This document shows positions 1-6,783 of a stretch of DNA of 11,657 nucleotides, piece after piece; position 1 is the first letter of the stretch, and every line of letters begins with the position of its first letter. The stretch lies in contig JAFZOA010000566.1 of the NCBI GenBank assembly GCA_017550775.1, forward strand, positions 1 to 11,657, written 5' to 3'. The DNA comes from Ruminiclostridium sp. Lineage in GTDB: Bacteria; Bacillota_A; Clostridia; Oscillospirales; Ruminococcaceae. The translations under genes were made by a program, and so were the position numbers. A model generated the notes under the pieces. It was given only the letters and a program-made list of their open reading frames with translations. It was not told where the DNA came from and made no database searches.

Positions 1-48
1 AGAATGGCGCAAGATAAAGGAATGGATGTTATAAACTTATCCGGGTAG
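1..48 (+). other. Window-edge sequence, possibly the 3' end of an upstream gene
   Basis: Only 48 bases precede the left inverted repeat. Two plus-strand frames are open from the edge: one ends at TAG 46-48, immediately before the repeat, and one ends at TAA 32-34. One minus-strand frame is also open across it. Any of these could be the end of a neighbouring gene, but the piece is too short to choose between them or to name a product. Confidence 0.2.
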
Positions 49-71
49 TTTTCGCAAAACAGATCATTTTA
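49..71 (+). repeat. Left arm of a perfect 23-bp inverted repeat
   Basis: This arm begins TTTTCGCAAAAC and ends AGATCATTTTA. Its exact reverse complement is at 1305-1327, on the other side of the integrase gene. The match stops sharply at both ends (flanking bases differ), so it is a defined 23-bp element. Inverted copies on either side of a tyrosine recombinase gene are what recombination sites for DNA inversion look like. Direct copies would instead be expected for attL/attR of an excisable element. Confidence 0.9.
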
Positions 72-151
72 AGAGCATGACAAAATATGTACAATAATAC
101 AGTTTATATTATACCACAAATTGTAGGAATTGTCAAACATCGGAGGATAAA

Positions 152-1225
152 ATGTTGTCAAATATATATCTGCGTAAAGACGGTCGCTATGAGGCGCGAA
201 TTGCTTTAGGAAAGGATAATACAGGCAAAAGACAGTATCGGTCTGTTTATGGAAGAACGGCAGAGGAAGTGGAACAAAAGCTATTAGCAATAAGCACACA
301 TGAGTATGGAATAACGGAGATTACCGTCAAAGATATCACACTTGAATATATTACGGCATTGAGACCGCAGATAAAGGAATCCACGCTTGCAAACTACCGT
401 ATGAAAGCCGAAAAGCACATCATTCCCGCATTTGGCATGGAGAAATGCCGTGACATGACCGCAAACATGGTTGCGGAGTTCATTAATTATAAGATACAAC
501 AGGGGTTATCGGCACGATATGTTGCCGATATTGTTGTTTTATTGAAAGGTATCTTCCGCTATGCCGCCCGGGTGCATAATATCAGGTATCCACTTGACGG
601 TGTAAAAGCTCCAAAATGTAATAAAACTGATGTTGCTGTCTTGTCAAAGAGCGAACAGTCGCGATTGATGCATTGGGTAATAGGTAACAGCGACCTCCGT
701 TCACTCGGCGTTGTCACAGCTATGTACACCGGTATGCGTATCGGGGAGCTTTGCGCTCTGAAATGGGGCGATATTGATTTCGATAATGGAATTATCCGTG
801 TTCGTCGCACATTACAGCGTATCCAGACTGCTGACGACAGCAAAAAGACAAAGATTGTGATAACAGAGCCAAAGAGTGCAAGTTCTGTTCGTGACATACC
901 GATCCCTGACTGCCTTATGCCGCTTTTGGCACAACGTCGCAGGGACAACGATATGTATGTTCTTTCCGGTATCTGCAAGCCCGTTGAATGCAGGGCTATG
1001 CAGTACTATTTCGCTCAAATTCTGAAAAACGCAAATTTACCGTCAGTCCACTTCCACAGTCTTCGTCATACCTTTGCCACAAATTGTATCGCGCTAGGCT
1101 TCGACATAAAGACATTATCGGAGTTATTGGGACATTCGCGCGTTGAGATTACTCTCAACCGATATGTTCATTCATCGCTTGAACGCAAGCGGGCATGTAT
1201 GTCACTGCTCACTTGGGTGGCGTAG
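152..1225 (+). CDS. Tyrosine recombinase (phage-type integrase family)
   Basis: This is a 357-residue site-specific DNA recombinase that cuts and rejoins strands through a covalent tyrosine intermediate. Residues about 4-47 (IYLRKDGRYEARIALG and following) look like an arm-type DNA-binding domain, about 57-150 the helical core-binding domain, and about 165-345 the catalytic domain. All six catalytic positions are visible: R196 (TGMRIGEL), K241 (EPKS), H302 and R305 (HSLRHTFAT), H328 (LLGHS) and Y338 (NRYVH). The enzyme is full length and appears intact. The ATG start is supported by GGAGG at 142-146, five bases upstream. The gene sits alone between the perfect inverted repeats at 49-71 and 1305-1327 and reads toward the methyltransferase gene. 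It has no excisionase or phage genes beside it in the window. Family assignment is firm. Acting as an invertase on the flanking repeats is inferred from their position. Confidence 0.95.
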   Translation: MLSNIYLRKDGRYEARIALGKDNTGKRQYRSVYGRTAEEVEQKLLAISTHEYGITEITVKDITLEYITALRPQIKESTLANYRMKAEKHIIPAFGMEKCRDMTANMVAEFINYKIQQGLSARYVADIVVLLKGIFRYAARVHNIRYPLDGVKAPKCNKTDVAVLSKSEQSRLMHWVIGNSDLRSLGVVTAMYTGMRIGELCALKWGDIDFDNGIIRVRRTLQRIQTADDSKKTKIVITEPKSASSVRDIPIPDCLMPLLAQRRRDNDMYVLSGICKPVECRAMQYYFAQILKNANLPSVHFHSLRHTFATNCIALGFDIKTLSELLGHSRVEITLNRYVHSSLERKRACMSLLTWVA

Positions 1226-1304
1226 TCCGTCAGATGTTCGTCTATTTATGGTTATAGAGATCTCTGCTAATACGACGTAGTGCGGTTTACAGCATAATTT
1301 ATCG

Positions 1305-1327
1305 TAAAATGATCTGTTTTGCGAAAA
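1305..1327 (-). repeat. Right arm of the 23-bp inverted repeat
   Basis: This begins TAAAATGATCTG and ends TTTTGCGAAAA on the plus strand, and is the exact reverse complement of 49-71. It lies 79 bases after the integrase stop codon and 93 bases before the methyltransferase start, so the boundary of the invertible segment falls in the leader of the restriction-modification operon. Confidence 0.9.
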
Positions 1328-1390
1328 AACATCTCACATCTCAAGCCTGCAACATATTATACCCTTTAATCGCAGAATTATCAACGAGAG

Positions 1391-1411
1391 CCTGACAGTT
1401 CAAGTCAGGAG
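1391..1411 (+). promoter_or_regulatory. Small hairpin overlapping the methyltransferase ribosome binding site
   Basis: CCTGAC (1391-1396) can pair with GTCAGG (1404-1409) around a seven-base loop. The right arm overlaps AGGAG (1407-1411), which is the Shine-Dalgarno for the TTG start at 1421 with nine bases of spacing. In an mRNA this stem would partly hide the ribosome binding site. Together with the TTG start this could hold methyltransferase translation low. The pairing is seen; the regulatory role is inferred, and a 6-bp stem is weak evidence. Confidence 0.35.
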
Positions 1412-1420
1412 TGCTGCTGA

Positions 1421-3307
1421 TTGCTGATAAATATACAAGACGACATAATCCGACTGCATGCGGCGGGACTGCTAACGCGTCTGCTTGCGGACAAGACCAC
1501 AGGACGAAATATCATGTGGGCGACGGACGCTTACGCCGAACACGGCACAAAGTATGAGCGCAATGAGCAGATAATGCCAGAACTTATAACCGGCTCGAAC
1601 ACAGGTATTATCAAGACCCGCGCCCGTAAAGCCTTTGAACAGCAGACCGAGCGTACCCGCCGTCGCGCCGAGGTATTCACGCCGCTGTGGATATGCCGGA
1701 AAATGACCGACTACTATTATAATGACTGCGCCGACATTTCCGAGCCGCGCAGATATATTGACTCCCGGCAGTTGGAGATCACCTGCGGCGAAGCTCCGTT
1801 CCTTGTATCGCGGTACGACACCACAATCGGCGAGCCGATACCGATAGCGGAGCGGATAGGATTGCTTGATCGGAAATTGCAGCTTGTGGGCAAAATCGCG
1901 GAGAACGAAGACGACTGGCTGAATCTTGCTCGCCGTGCGTATGAAAGCACCTACGGATATGAGTTTCAAGGCGACAACCTGCTGATAGCGCGTGTAAACC
2001 TTATCGAAACATTTTCAGAATATATGCAGGATCGCTGGCATCGCGAGCCGACACCCGCTGAGATACGTCCGATAATCAATATTGTTACATGGAATGTGTG
2101 GCAAATGGACGGACTAAACGGGCGAATACCGTATAAGACCGCCGACGAGGACAATGTTCAGTTGTCGTTCTTTGAAGAAGAGACCGCCGCGCCGGAACAG
2201 CCGCCGTGTAAGATATTCGACTGGCGGGCAAGGCGACCGCTTGAATACAACATTATGGGGAAAGGAACTAAAACTATGAAATTTGATTTTGTGATTGGAA
2301 ATCCACCGTATCAAGACGAAGTACAGAACAAGGGCGATAGACCTAATCCGATATACGACAAGTTTATGGACGCTTCCTATGATGTAGGGACAACTGTTTG
2401 CCTTATTCACCCTGCAAGGTTTTTATTCAATGCCGGACAAACAGCAAAACAGTGGAATAAAAAAATGCTCTCTGATAAGTATTTCAAAATTCTTTACTAT
2501 GAACCTGTCGCTGTTAATGTTTTTCCGAACACAGATATAAAAGGCGGCGTGGCTATATCATATAGAAATTCTGAAAAAGAATGTGGTGCTATTGAGATAT
2601 TTACAGCATTTAATGAACTGAACTCAATAATAAATAAAGTTACATCAAAGTCTAATGAAAATGAACGCGTAAATACCATTATCGCGTCACAGGGCTTATA
2701 TCGGTTCTCTGATTTATTTTTCTCTGATAATCCTGATGCTGCTGATAATATGGGCGCAGGCACAGGAAATAAGATTGTTTCAAGTGTTATGGAGAAACTT
2801 CCCGAGGTCTTTCTCGATGAGCCAACAGGTGACCATAAGTATGTTAGATTTTTAGGACGTATAAAGAATCAGCGCGTTTATAAATACATACGCAGAGATT
2901 ATTTAATCGAAAACCCTTACATCGACACATACAATTTATTCCTACCGGAAGCGAATAATAGCGGTGCTTTTGGTGAAACGTTGACCGAGCCAACAATTGG
3001 ATTACCTGATGACGGGTCTGCTGATACATTTTTGAGTGCTGGTACTTTTGCGAAAGAGGAAGAACCGCACAATATGACTAAATATGTAAAGTGTAAATTT
3101 TTCAGAGCTTTGCTTGGCGTGAAAAAGGTTACACAGCATTGTCCGCCGACCGTTTGGTCGATGATACCTTTGCAAGACTTTACACCAAACTCCGATATAG
3201 ACTGGTCAAAGTCCATTCCCGAAATAGATAAACAGCTTTACGCCAAATACGGCTTGACCGATGACGAGATAACCTTTATCGAGACCCATGTAAAGGAGAT
3301 GTCATAA
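1421..3307 (+). CDS. Eco57I-type N6-adenine DNA methyltransferase (modification subunit)
   Basis: This 628-residue protein should methylate adenine in a specific DNA site using S-adenosylmethionine. AEVFTPLW (83-90) is the motif X region. LEITCGEAPFLVSRYD (118-133) is the glycine-containing motif I as found in this Eco57I-like family. IGNPPYQDE (292-300) is the catalytic motif IV. Residues about 400-610 should hold target recognition. The start is TTG at 1421: the codon before it is an in-frame stop, AGGAG lies at 1407-1411, and the protein starts straight into conserved-looking sequence (NIQDDIIRLHAAGLL). The stop overlaps the next gene's ATG as TAATG, so the two are translationally coupled. 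Base composition changes from about 53% GC (1441-2280) to about 38% (2281-3120) at an internal ATG (2276). This suggests that the catalytic/recognition half was swapped or fused in. The recognised sequence cannot be read from the protein. Confidence 0.88.
   Translation: MLINIQDDIIRLHAAGLLTRLLADKTTGRNIMWATDAYAEHGTKYERNEQIMPELITGSNTGIIKTRARKAFEQQTERTRRRAEVFTPLWICRKMTDYYYNDCADISEPRRYIDSRQLEITCGEAPFLVSRYDTTIGEPIPIAERIGLLDRKLQLVGKIAENEDDWLNLARRAYESTYGYEFQGDNLLIARVNLIETFSEYMQDRWHREPTPAEIRPIINIVTWNVWQMDGLNGRIPYKTADEDNVQLSFFEEETAAPEQPPCKIFDWRARRPLEYNIMGKGTKTMKFDFVIGNPPYQDEVQNKGDRPNPIYDKFMDASYDVGTTVCLIHPARFLFNAGQTAKQWNKKMLSDKYFKILYYEPVAVNVFPNTDIKGGVAISYRNSEKECGAIEIFTAFNELNSIINKVTSKSNENERVNTIIASQGLYRFSDLFFSDNPDAADNMGAGTGNKIVSSVMEKLPEVFLDEPTGDHKYVRFLGRIKNQRVYKYIRRDYLIENPYIDTYNLFLPEANNSGAFGETLTEPTIGLPDDGSADTFLSAGTFAKEEEPHNMTKYVKCKFFRALLGVKKVTQHCPPTVWSMIPLQDFTPNSDIDWSKSIPEIDKQLYAKYGLTDDEITFIETHVKEMS
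2261..2278 (+). promoter_or_regulatory. Internal Shine-Dalgarno and ATG inside the methyltransferase gene
   Basis: AAAGGA at 2261-2266, preceded by GGGG, lies nine bases before an in-frame ATG at 2276-2278 (residue 286). That ATG would begin MKFDFVIGNPPYQDE, the very start of the catalytic motif IV block. The sequence looks like an intergenic ribosome binding site and start codon kept inside a longer reading frame, and it sits at the sharp GC drop. It may be a relic of a gene fusion, or still produce a shorter C-terminal product of about 343 residues. Confidence 0.4.
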
Positions 3308-6300
3308 TGCAGGCGAATATACCAAAGATAAATACCTTTGATAAGGTCGTCCCGATGATATATGCGTATAATACGCCCGGTGTCACATATCACGACGGCT
3401 GGACAAAGATCGGATATACCGAAAAGCAGTCGGTAGAAGACCGCATACGTCAGCAGACACATACCGCCGGCATTCAGTGGGAACTTGCGTGGCAGGATAA
3501 TGCTATGTACAAGGACGGCTCCGGTGAGTATTTCACCGATCATGATTTCCACAGCTATCTTGAAATAAAACAGCAGATCGAGCGCGAGCCGAAAACCGAA
3601 TGGTTCAAGATCAACGGTATGGATTCGCTGAAGCTGTTCCAGACTTTTGCTCGTGGTGCGGCAGAAGCTAAATCTATCGGCAGTGAGTACATACTCCGCG
3701 AAGAACAGAGCCGCGCCGTAAAGATGACAAGTGAGTATTTCTCAGGCGGCGGTACGGAATTCCTTTGGAATGCAAAGCCCCGTTTCGGAAAGACGCTTGC
3801 AGCCTATGACCTTGTGCGGACTATGGGATTGCAGAAAGTGATGATCGTCACCAACCGTCCAAGTATCGCCAATTCGTGGGCAGATGACTTTATGAAGTTT
3901 ATCGGCTGGCGCGGGGATCTTGCGTTTGTTTCCGAGACTGACGCGCTTAAAGATCACGCCGGTGTTATGACCAGAAAAGAATACCTTGATGAGCGTATGT
4001 TCGGCAGCAAGGAAAAGAAAAAGGGCATGATTGCATTTGAGTCGCTGCAAGGTCTGAAAGGCTCGGTGCATTTCGGCGGCGAGTTCGATAAACTACAATG
4101 GATAAAGGATAACGAGTTTGACCTGCTTATAGTTGACGAATCTCAGGAGGGCGTTGATACATTCCGCACAAGCCGCGCATTTAAGAACATCAAGCGCAAA
4201 CATACTCTCTATCTTTCCGGAACACCGTTCAAGGCTCTTGCAAGCGAGCAGTTCCGCGAGGAGCAGATATTCAACTGGTCGTATTCGGATGAACAGGCAG
4301 CAAAGGAAAACTGGAGCGGCGAGGACTACAATCCGTATGAACGTATGCCGCGGCTGAATATGTTTACATATCGGCTGTCGGACATGATCTATGACAAGAT
4401 AAAACGCGGCGTTGACATCTCCGATGACGGTGAAACGAGCGATTATGCGTTCGACCTAAATGAGTTCTTTATTACTAACGAGAGCGGCAAGTTCGTTCAC
4501 GAGGACGATGTGCGTAAGTTTCTTCATTCTCTTACGACTTTGGAGAAATATCCGTTCTCAACACCGGAGCTGCGCCGGGAACTGTCACATACCATGTGGA
4601 TATTGAACCGTGTTGCGTCTGCAAAAGCGCTGGCGAAGCTGCTGAAAGATGATGAGTTCACGGATATTTTCGGAGAATATGAGATCGTGCTTGCCGCCGG
4701 TGACGGAAAGCTCGATGACGATTCCGCAGTTGACAGTGCGCTTGCCCGTGTTCGCAATGCTATCGCCGAGCATGATAAGACAATAACTCTCACGGTCGGG
4801 CAGCTTACTGTCGGGATAACTGTTCCGGAATGGAGCGGCGTGCTTATGCTGTGCAATATGCAGAGCCCGTCGTCTTATATGCAAGCGGCATTCCGTCCGC
4901 AGAATCCATGCACGTTCACACAAGGCGGGCAGCGTTGGCGCAAGGAAAATGCGTATGTGTTTGACTTTGACCCCGCAAGAACGCTGATAATTTTTGACGA
5001 GTTTGCAAATAATCTGTCTCCGAATACTGCGTCCGGCAGGGGAACAAGTGAACAGCGTGAGGAAAATATCAAGCGTCTGCTTAACTTCTTTCCTGTTCTG
5101 GGTGAGGACGAGGAAGGCAGAATGGTGCAACTTGACGAGAAAGCTGTCCTCTCAATTCCGCGCCGCATAAAGTGTACGGAAGTGGTACGCCACGGCTTTA
5201 TGAGTAATTTTCTGTTCCAGAATATTGGTAATATATTTGGCGCTCCGAGTATTGTTAAGGATATTCTCGAAAAGTTTACACCCGCGCAAGAAGACCCTAA
5301 ACGCAACAAGCGAGATGGTATCGAACGCATAGATGATGTTAATGTCGATGATGACGGAAATGTTCAAATTCCGAACGAGATCGTTATCGGAAAAACGCAG
5401 GATCTCTTTGGCGAAAAAATATATGAAGATCTTGGTTCGGCAGTAAGCAGTGCTGCTGATAAAGCGGCTGACGCTTTCAGAAGCGTATCGGAATTTGAGC
5501 CGGCTCAGACCGTAAGTAGCGGCAATGATGTGATAAAGGCTGCCGCAAAAGATTTTGCCGACAGTATCACGGAGACTGTTACAAACAGTGTTGTTGAGAA
5601 GGTAGCTGACGATTATGGTTTGAAGAAATCTGATAAAGAGCGCATGACCAGACAGGTTGAACGCGAGGTCGAGCGGACTGTCAACGAACTTCGTGATGAC
5701 TATATCCAACAGACGAACATTGCAAAGGCTGAATTTGAGCGCAAGCAGCGCGAAGCAGATACTGCCGAACAGCAGAAAGCGGCAGAACAGGAGTTCCATG
5801 AACAGGTCAACAGCGCATTGCAGACGCTTACGGAGAGCATAAAAAAGGAATCCGAGCGTATCGTTTCCGAGAAACCGCAGGAGCTTGTCAAGCAGGCTGA
5901 ACAGAAGAAAGCCGAGGAAGAGAAGAAAGGTATTGAGGACGACATCAGAGCGCATCTGCGCGGATTTGCCCGCACTATACCGAGTTTCATCATGGCTTAT
6001 GGTACAGACGAACTGACGCTTTCCAATTTCGATACTACGGTTGAAGATACGGTATTCTTCGAAGTTACGGGCATTACGCTTGAAAACTTCCGCTTTCTTC
6101 GTGACGGCGGTGATTATACCGATGAAACGACGGGAGAAAAGCAGCATTTCGACGGACATTTGTTCGACGAAGTTGTGTTTAACGATTCCCTGCGTGAGTT
6201 TATGAGAAAACGTGCGGAACTTGCTGACTACTTCGATGAATCGCACGAAGAAGACATATTTGACTACATACCGCCGCAGAAGACTAATCAGATATTCACT

Positions 6301-6681
6301 CCGCGGTGGGTGGTACAGAAAATGGTCGATGAACTGGAGAATAATAATCCCGGTTGCTTTGATGATCCCGATAAGACTTTTGCGGACTTGTATATGAAGT
6401 CCGGGCTGTACATTACCGAGATCGTAAAGCGTCTGTACCGCAGCGAGAAGATGAAAGAGCGGTTTCCTGCAGATGATGATCGTATCAGACATATCATAAA
6501 CAAACAGGTTTACGGTATCGCTCCGACCCGTATCATATATCTGATCGCTACAAATTACATACTTGGATTCGATGATACATTAAAATCCGAGACATCACAC
6601 TTCGCTCAGTATGATACGGCGGAAGCAGCGAAGAATGGGACGCTGCAGCAGATTGTGGATAAACTGTTTGATGGTAAGTGA
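3307..6681 (+). CDS. GIY-YIG-like nuclease / SF2 helicase fusion (restriction subunit of the operon)
   Basis: This 1124-residue protein is probably the DNA-translocating and cutting partner of the methyltransferase before it. Residues about 15-102 resemble the T5orf172/MUG113 branch of GIY-YIG nucleases (MIYAYNTP, GWTKIGYT, R46, a DHDFHSYL block, EWFKI). The usual second tyrosine and catalytic glutamate are not clearly present (W-T-K-I-G; D78), so activity is uncertain. The helicase follows: NAKPRFGKT (Walker A, 155-163), DESQ (277-280), SGTP (304-307), LTVGITVPEW (motif V, about 500-509) and SSYMQAAFRPQNP (motif VI, 522-534). Residues about 770-880 are charged and probably coiled coil. Residues 996-1090 read as half a methyltransferase: IFTPRWVVQKMV (motif X) and ADLYMKSGLYITEI (motif I-like) without an NPPY motif. 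ATG overlaps the previous stop (TAATG), with AAAGGAG at 3292-3298. A Type III Res-like role is the nearest known analogy. Confidence 0.8.
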   Translation: MQANIPKINTFDKVVPMIYAYNTPGVTYHDGWTKIGYTEKQSVEDRIRQQTHTAGIQWELAWQDNAMYKDGSGEYFTDHDFHSYLEIKQQIEREPKTEWFKINGMDSLKLFQTFARGAAEAKSIGSEYILREEQSRAVKMTSEYFSGGGTEFLWNAKPRFGKTLAAYDLVRTMGLQKVMIVTNRPSIANSWADDFMKFIGWRGDLAFVSETDALKDHAGVMTRKEYLDERMFGSKEKKKGMIAFESLQGLKGSVHFGGEFDKLQWIKDNEFDLLIVDESQEGVDTFRTSRAFKNIKRKHTLYLSGTPFKALASEQFREEQIFNWSYSDEQAAKENWSGEDYNPYERMPRLNMFTYRLSDMIYDKIKRGVDISDDGETSDYAFDLNEFFITNESGKFVHEDDVRKFLHSLTTLEKYPFSTPELRRELSHTMWILNRVASAKALAKLLKDDEFTDIFGEYEIVLAAGDGKLDDDSAVDSALARVRNAIAEHDKTITLTVGQLTVGITVPEWSGVLMLCNMQSPSSYMQAAFRPQNPCTFTQGGQRWRKENAYVFDFDPARTLIIFDEFANNLSPNTASGRGTSEQREENIKRLLNFFPVLGEDEEGRMVQLDEKAVLSIPRRIKCTEVVRHGFMSNFLFQNIGNIFGAPSIVKDILEKFTPAQEDPKRNKRDGIERIDDVNVDDDGNVQIPNEIVIGKTQDLFGEKIYEDLGSAVSSAADKAADAFRSVSEFEPAQTVSSGNDVIKAAAKDFADSITETVTNSVVEKVADDYGLKKSDKERMTRQVEREVERTVNELRDDYIQQTNIAKAEFERKQREADTAEQQKAAEQEFHEQVNSALQTLTESIKKESERIVSEKPQELVKQAEQKKAEEEKKGIEDDIRAHLRGFARTIPSFIMAYGTDELTLSNFDTTVEDTVFFEVTGITLENFRFLRDGGDYTDETTGEKQHFDGHLFDEVVFNDSLREFMRKRAELADYFDESHEEDIFDYIPPQKTNQIFTPRWVVQKMVDELENNNPGCFDDPDKTFADLYMKSGLYITEIVKRLYRSEKMKERFPADDDRIRHIINKQVYGIAPTRIIYLIATNYILGFDDTLKSETSHFAQYDTAEAAKNGTLQQIVDKLFDGK

Positions 6682-6691
6682 ATAGATATTG

Positions 6692-6728
6692 TAATTCCCG
6701 GCGGCTTTTTGCAAGTAGCCGGGAATTA
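6692..6728. terminator. GC-rich hairpin between convergent operons, possible bidirectional terminator
   Basis: TAATTCCCGGC (6692-6702) is exactly complementary to GCCGGGAATTA (6718-6728), giving an 11-bp stem with a 15-base loop, ten bases after the restriction-subunit stop codon. The position suits a terminator for the plus-strand operon, and it could also serve the minus-strand gene ending at 6776. Neither side has a long T run (plus side TGTTTGA), so termination may be imperfect or factor-assisted. Confidence 0.55.
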
Positions 6729-6731
6729 TGT

Positions 6732-6760
6732 TTGACTAATTAGGAAAAATGTGCTATACT
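6732..6760 (+). promoter_or_regulatory. Near-consensus sigma-A/sigma-70 promoter pointing into the 3' end of the STAND gene
   Basis: TTGACT (6732-6737) and TATACT (6755-6760) are separated by exactly 17 bases, and TG at 6752-6753 gives an extended -10. Each hexamer differs from consensus at one base. The predicted start, near 6767, lies just before the stop codon of the minus-strand STAND gene, so a transcript would be antisense to that gene. No credible protein-coding gene follows on the plus strand. It may make an antisense RNA, or be a left-over promoter of a gene replaced when the neighbouring module arrived. Confidence 0.5.
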
Positions 6761-6773
6761 AATAATATAGTTT

Positions 6774-6783
6774 TGTTATAACA
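6774..6783. repeat. 10-bp palindrome at the end of the STAND gene
   Basis: TGTTATAACA is a perfect palindrome that overlaps the STAND gene's stop codon, about 8-17 bases after the predicted start of the plus-strand promoter. It could be an operator for that promoter, but a 10-bp palindrome in AT-rich DNA can easily arise by chance. Confidence 0.2.

Larger units (their letters stand above)
49..1327. mobile_element. Candidate self-inverting integrase cassette
   Basis: A 1279-bp segment is bounded by the 23-bp inverted repeats and contains a single complete tyrosine recombinase gene plus short flanks. Recombination between inverted sites by this enzyme would flip the whole segment, including its own gene. 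In the orientation seen here the recombinase reads toward the restriction-modification operon that starts at 1421. The repeats lie outside coding sequence on the right, and after the last possible stop codon on the left, so inversion would change transcription rather than make a fusion protein. The repeats are seen directly. Inversion activity is inferred. Confidence 0.6.

Noticed and set aside
130..162. Direct repeat TTGTCAAA (130-137 and 155-162) flanking the integrase ribosome binding site
   Set aside because: It could be an operator pair, but an 8-bp AT-rich repeat is too short. A near copy also occurs inside the gene near 641, so chance is the simpler explanation.
49..1327. The repeats as attL/attR of an integrated element
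   Set aside because: Attachment-site copies should be direct repeats; these are inverted. The segment also carries nothing besides the integrase.
1421..3307. TTG-start methyltransferase as a 5'-truncated pseudogene
   Set aside because: The first in-frame codons already read as a coherent N-terminus, a ribosome binding site is correctly spaced, and motifs X, I and IV are all present, so a short non-ATG start is more likely than truncation.
5152..6492. Long minus-strand open frame (446 codons) opposite the restriction subunit gene
   Set aside because: It lies wholly within the coding region on the other strand and has no recognisable domain or ribosome binding site. The plus-strand protein there shows methyltransferase motifs and a coiled coil, so this is a shadow frame.
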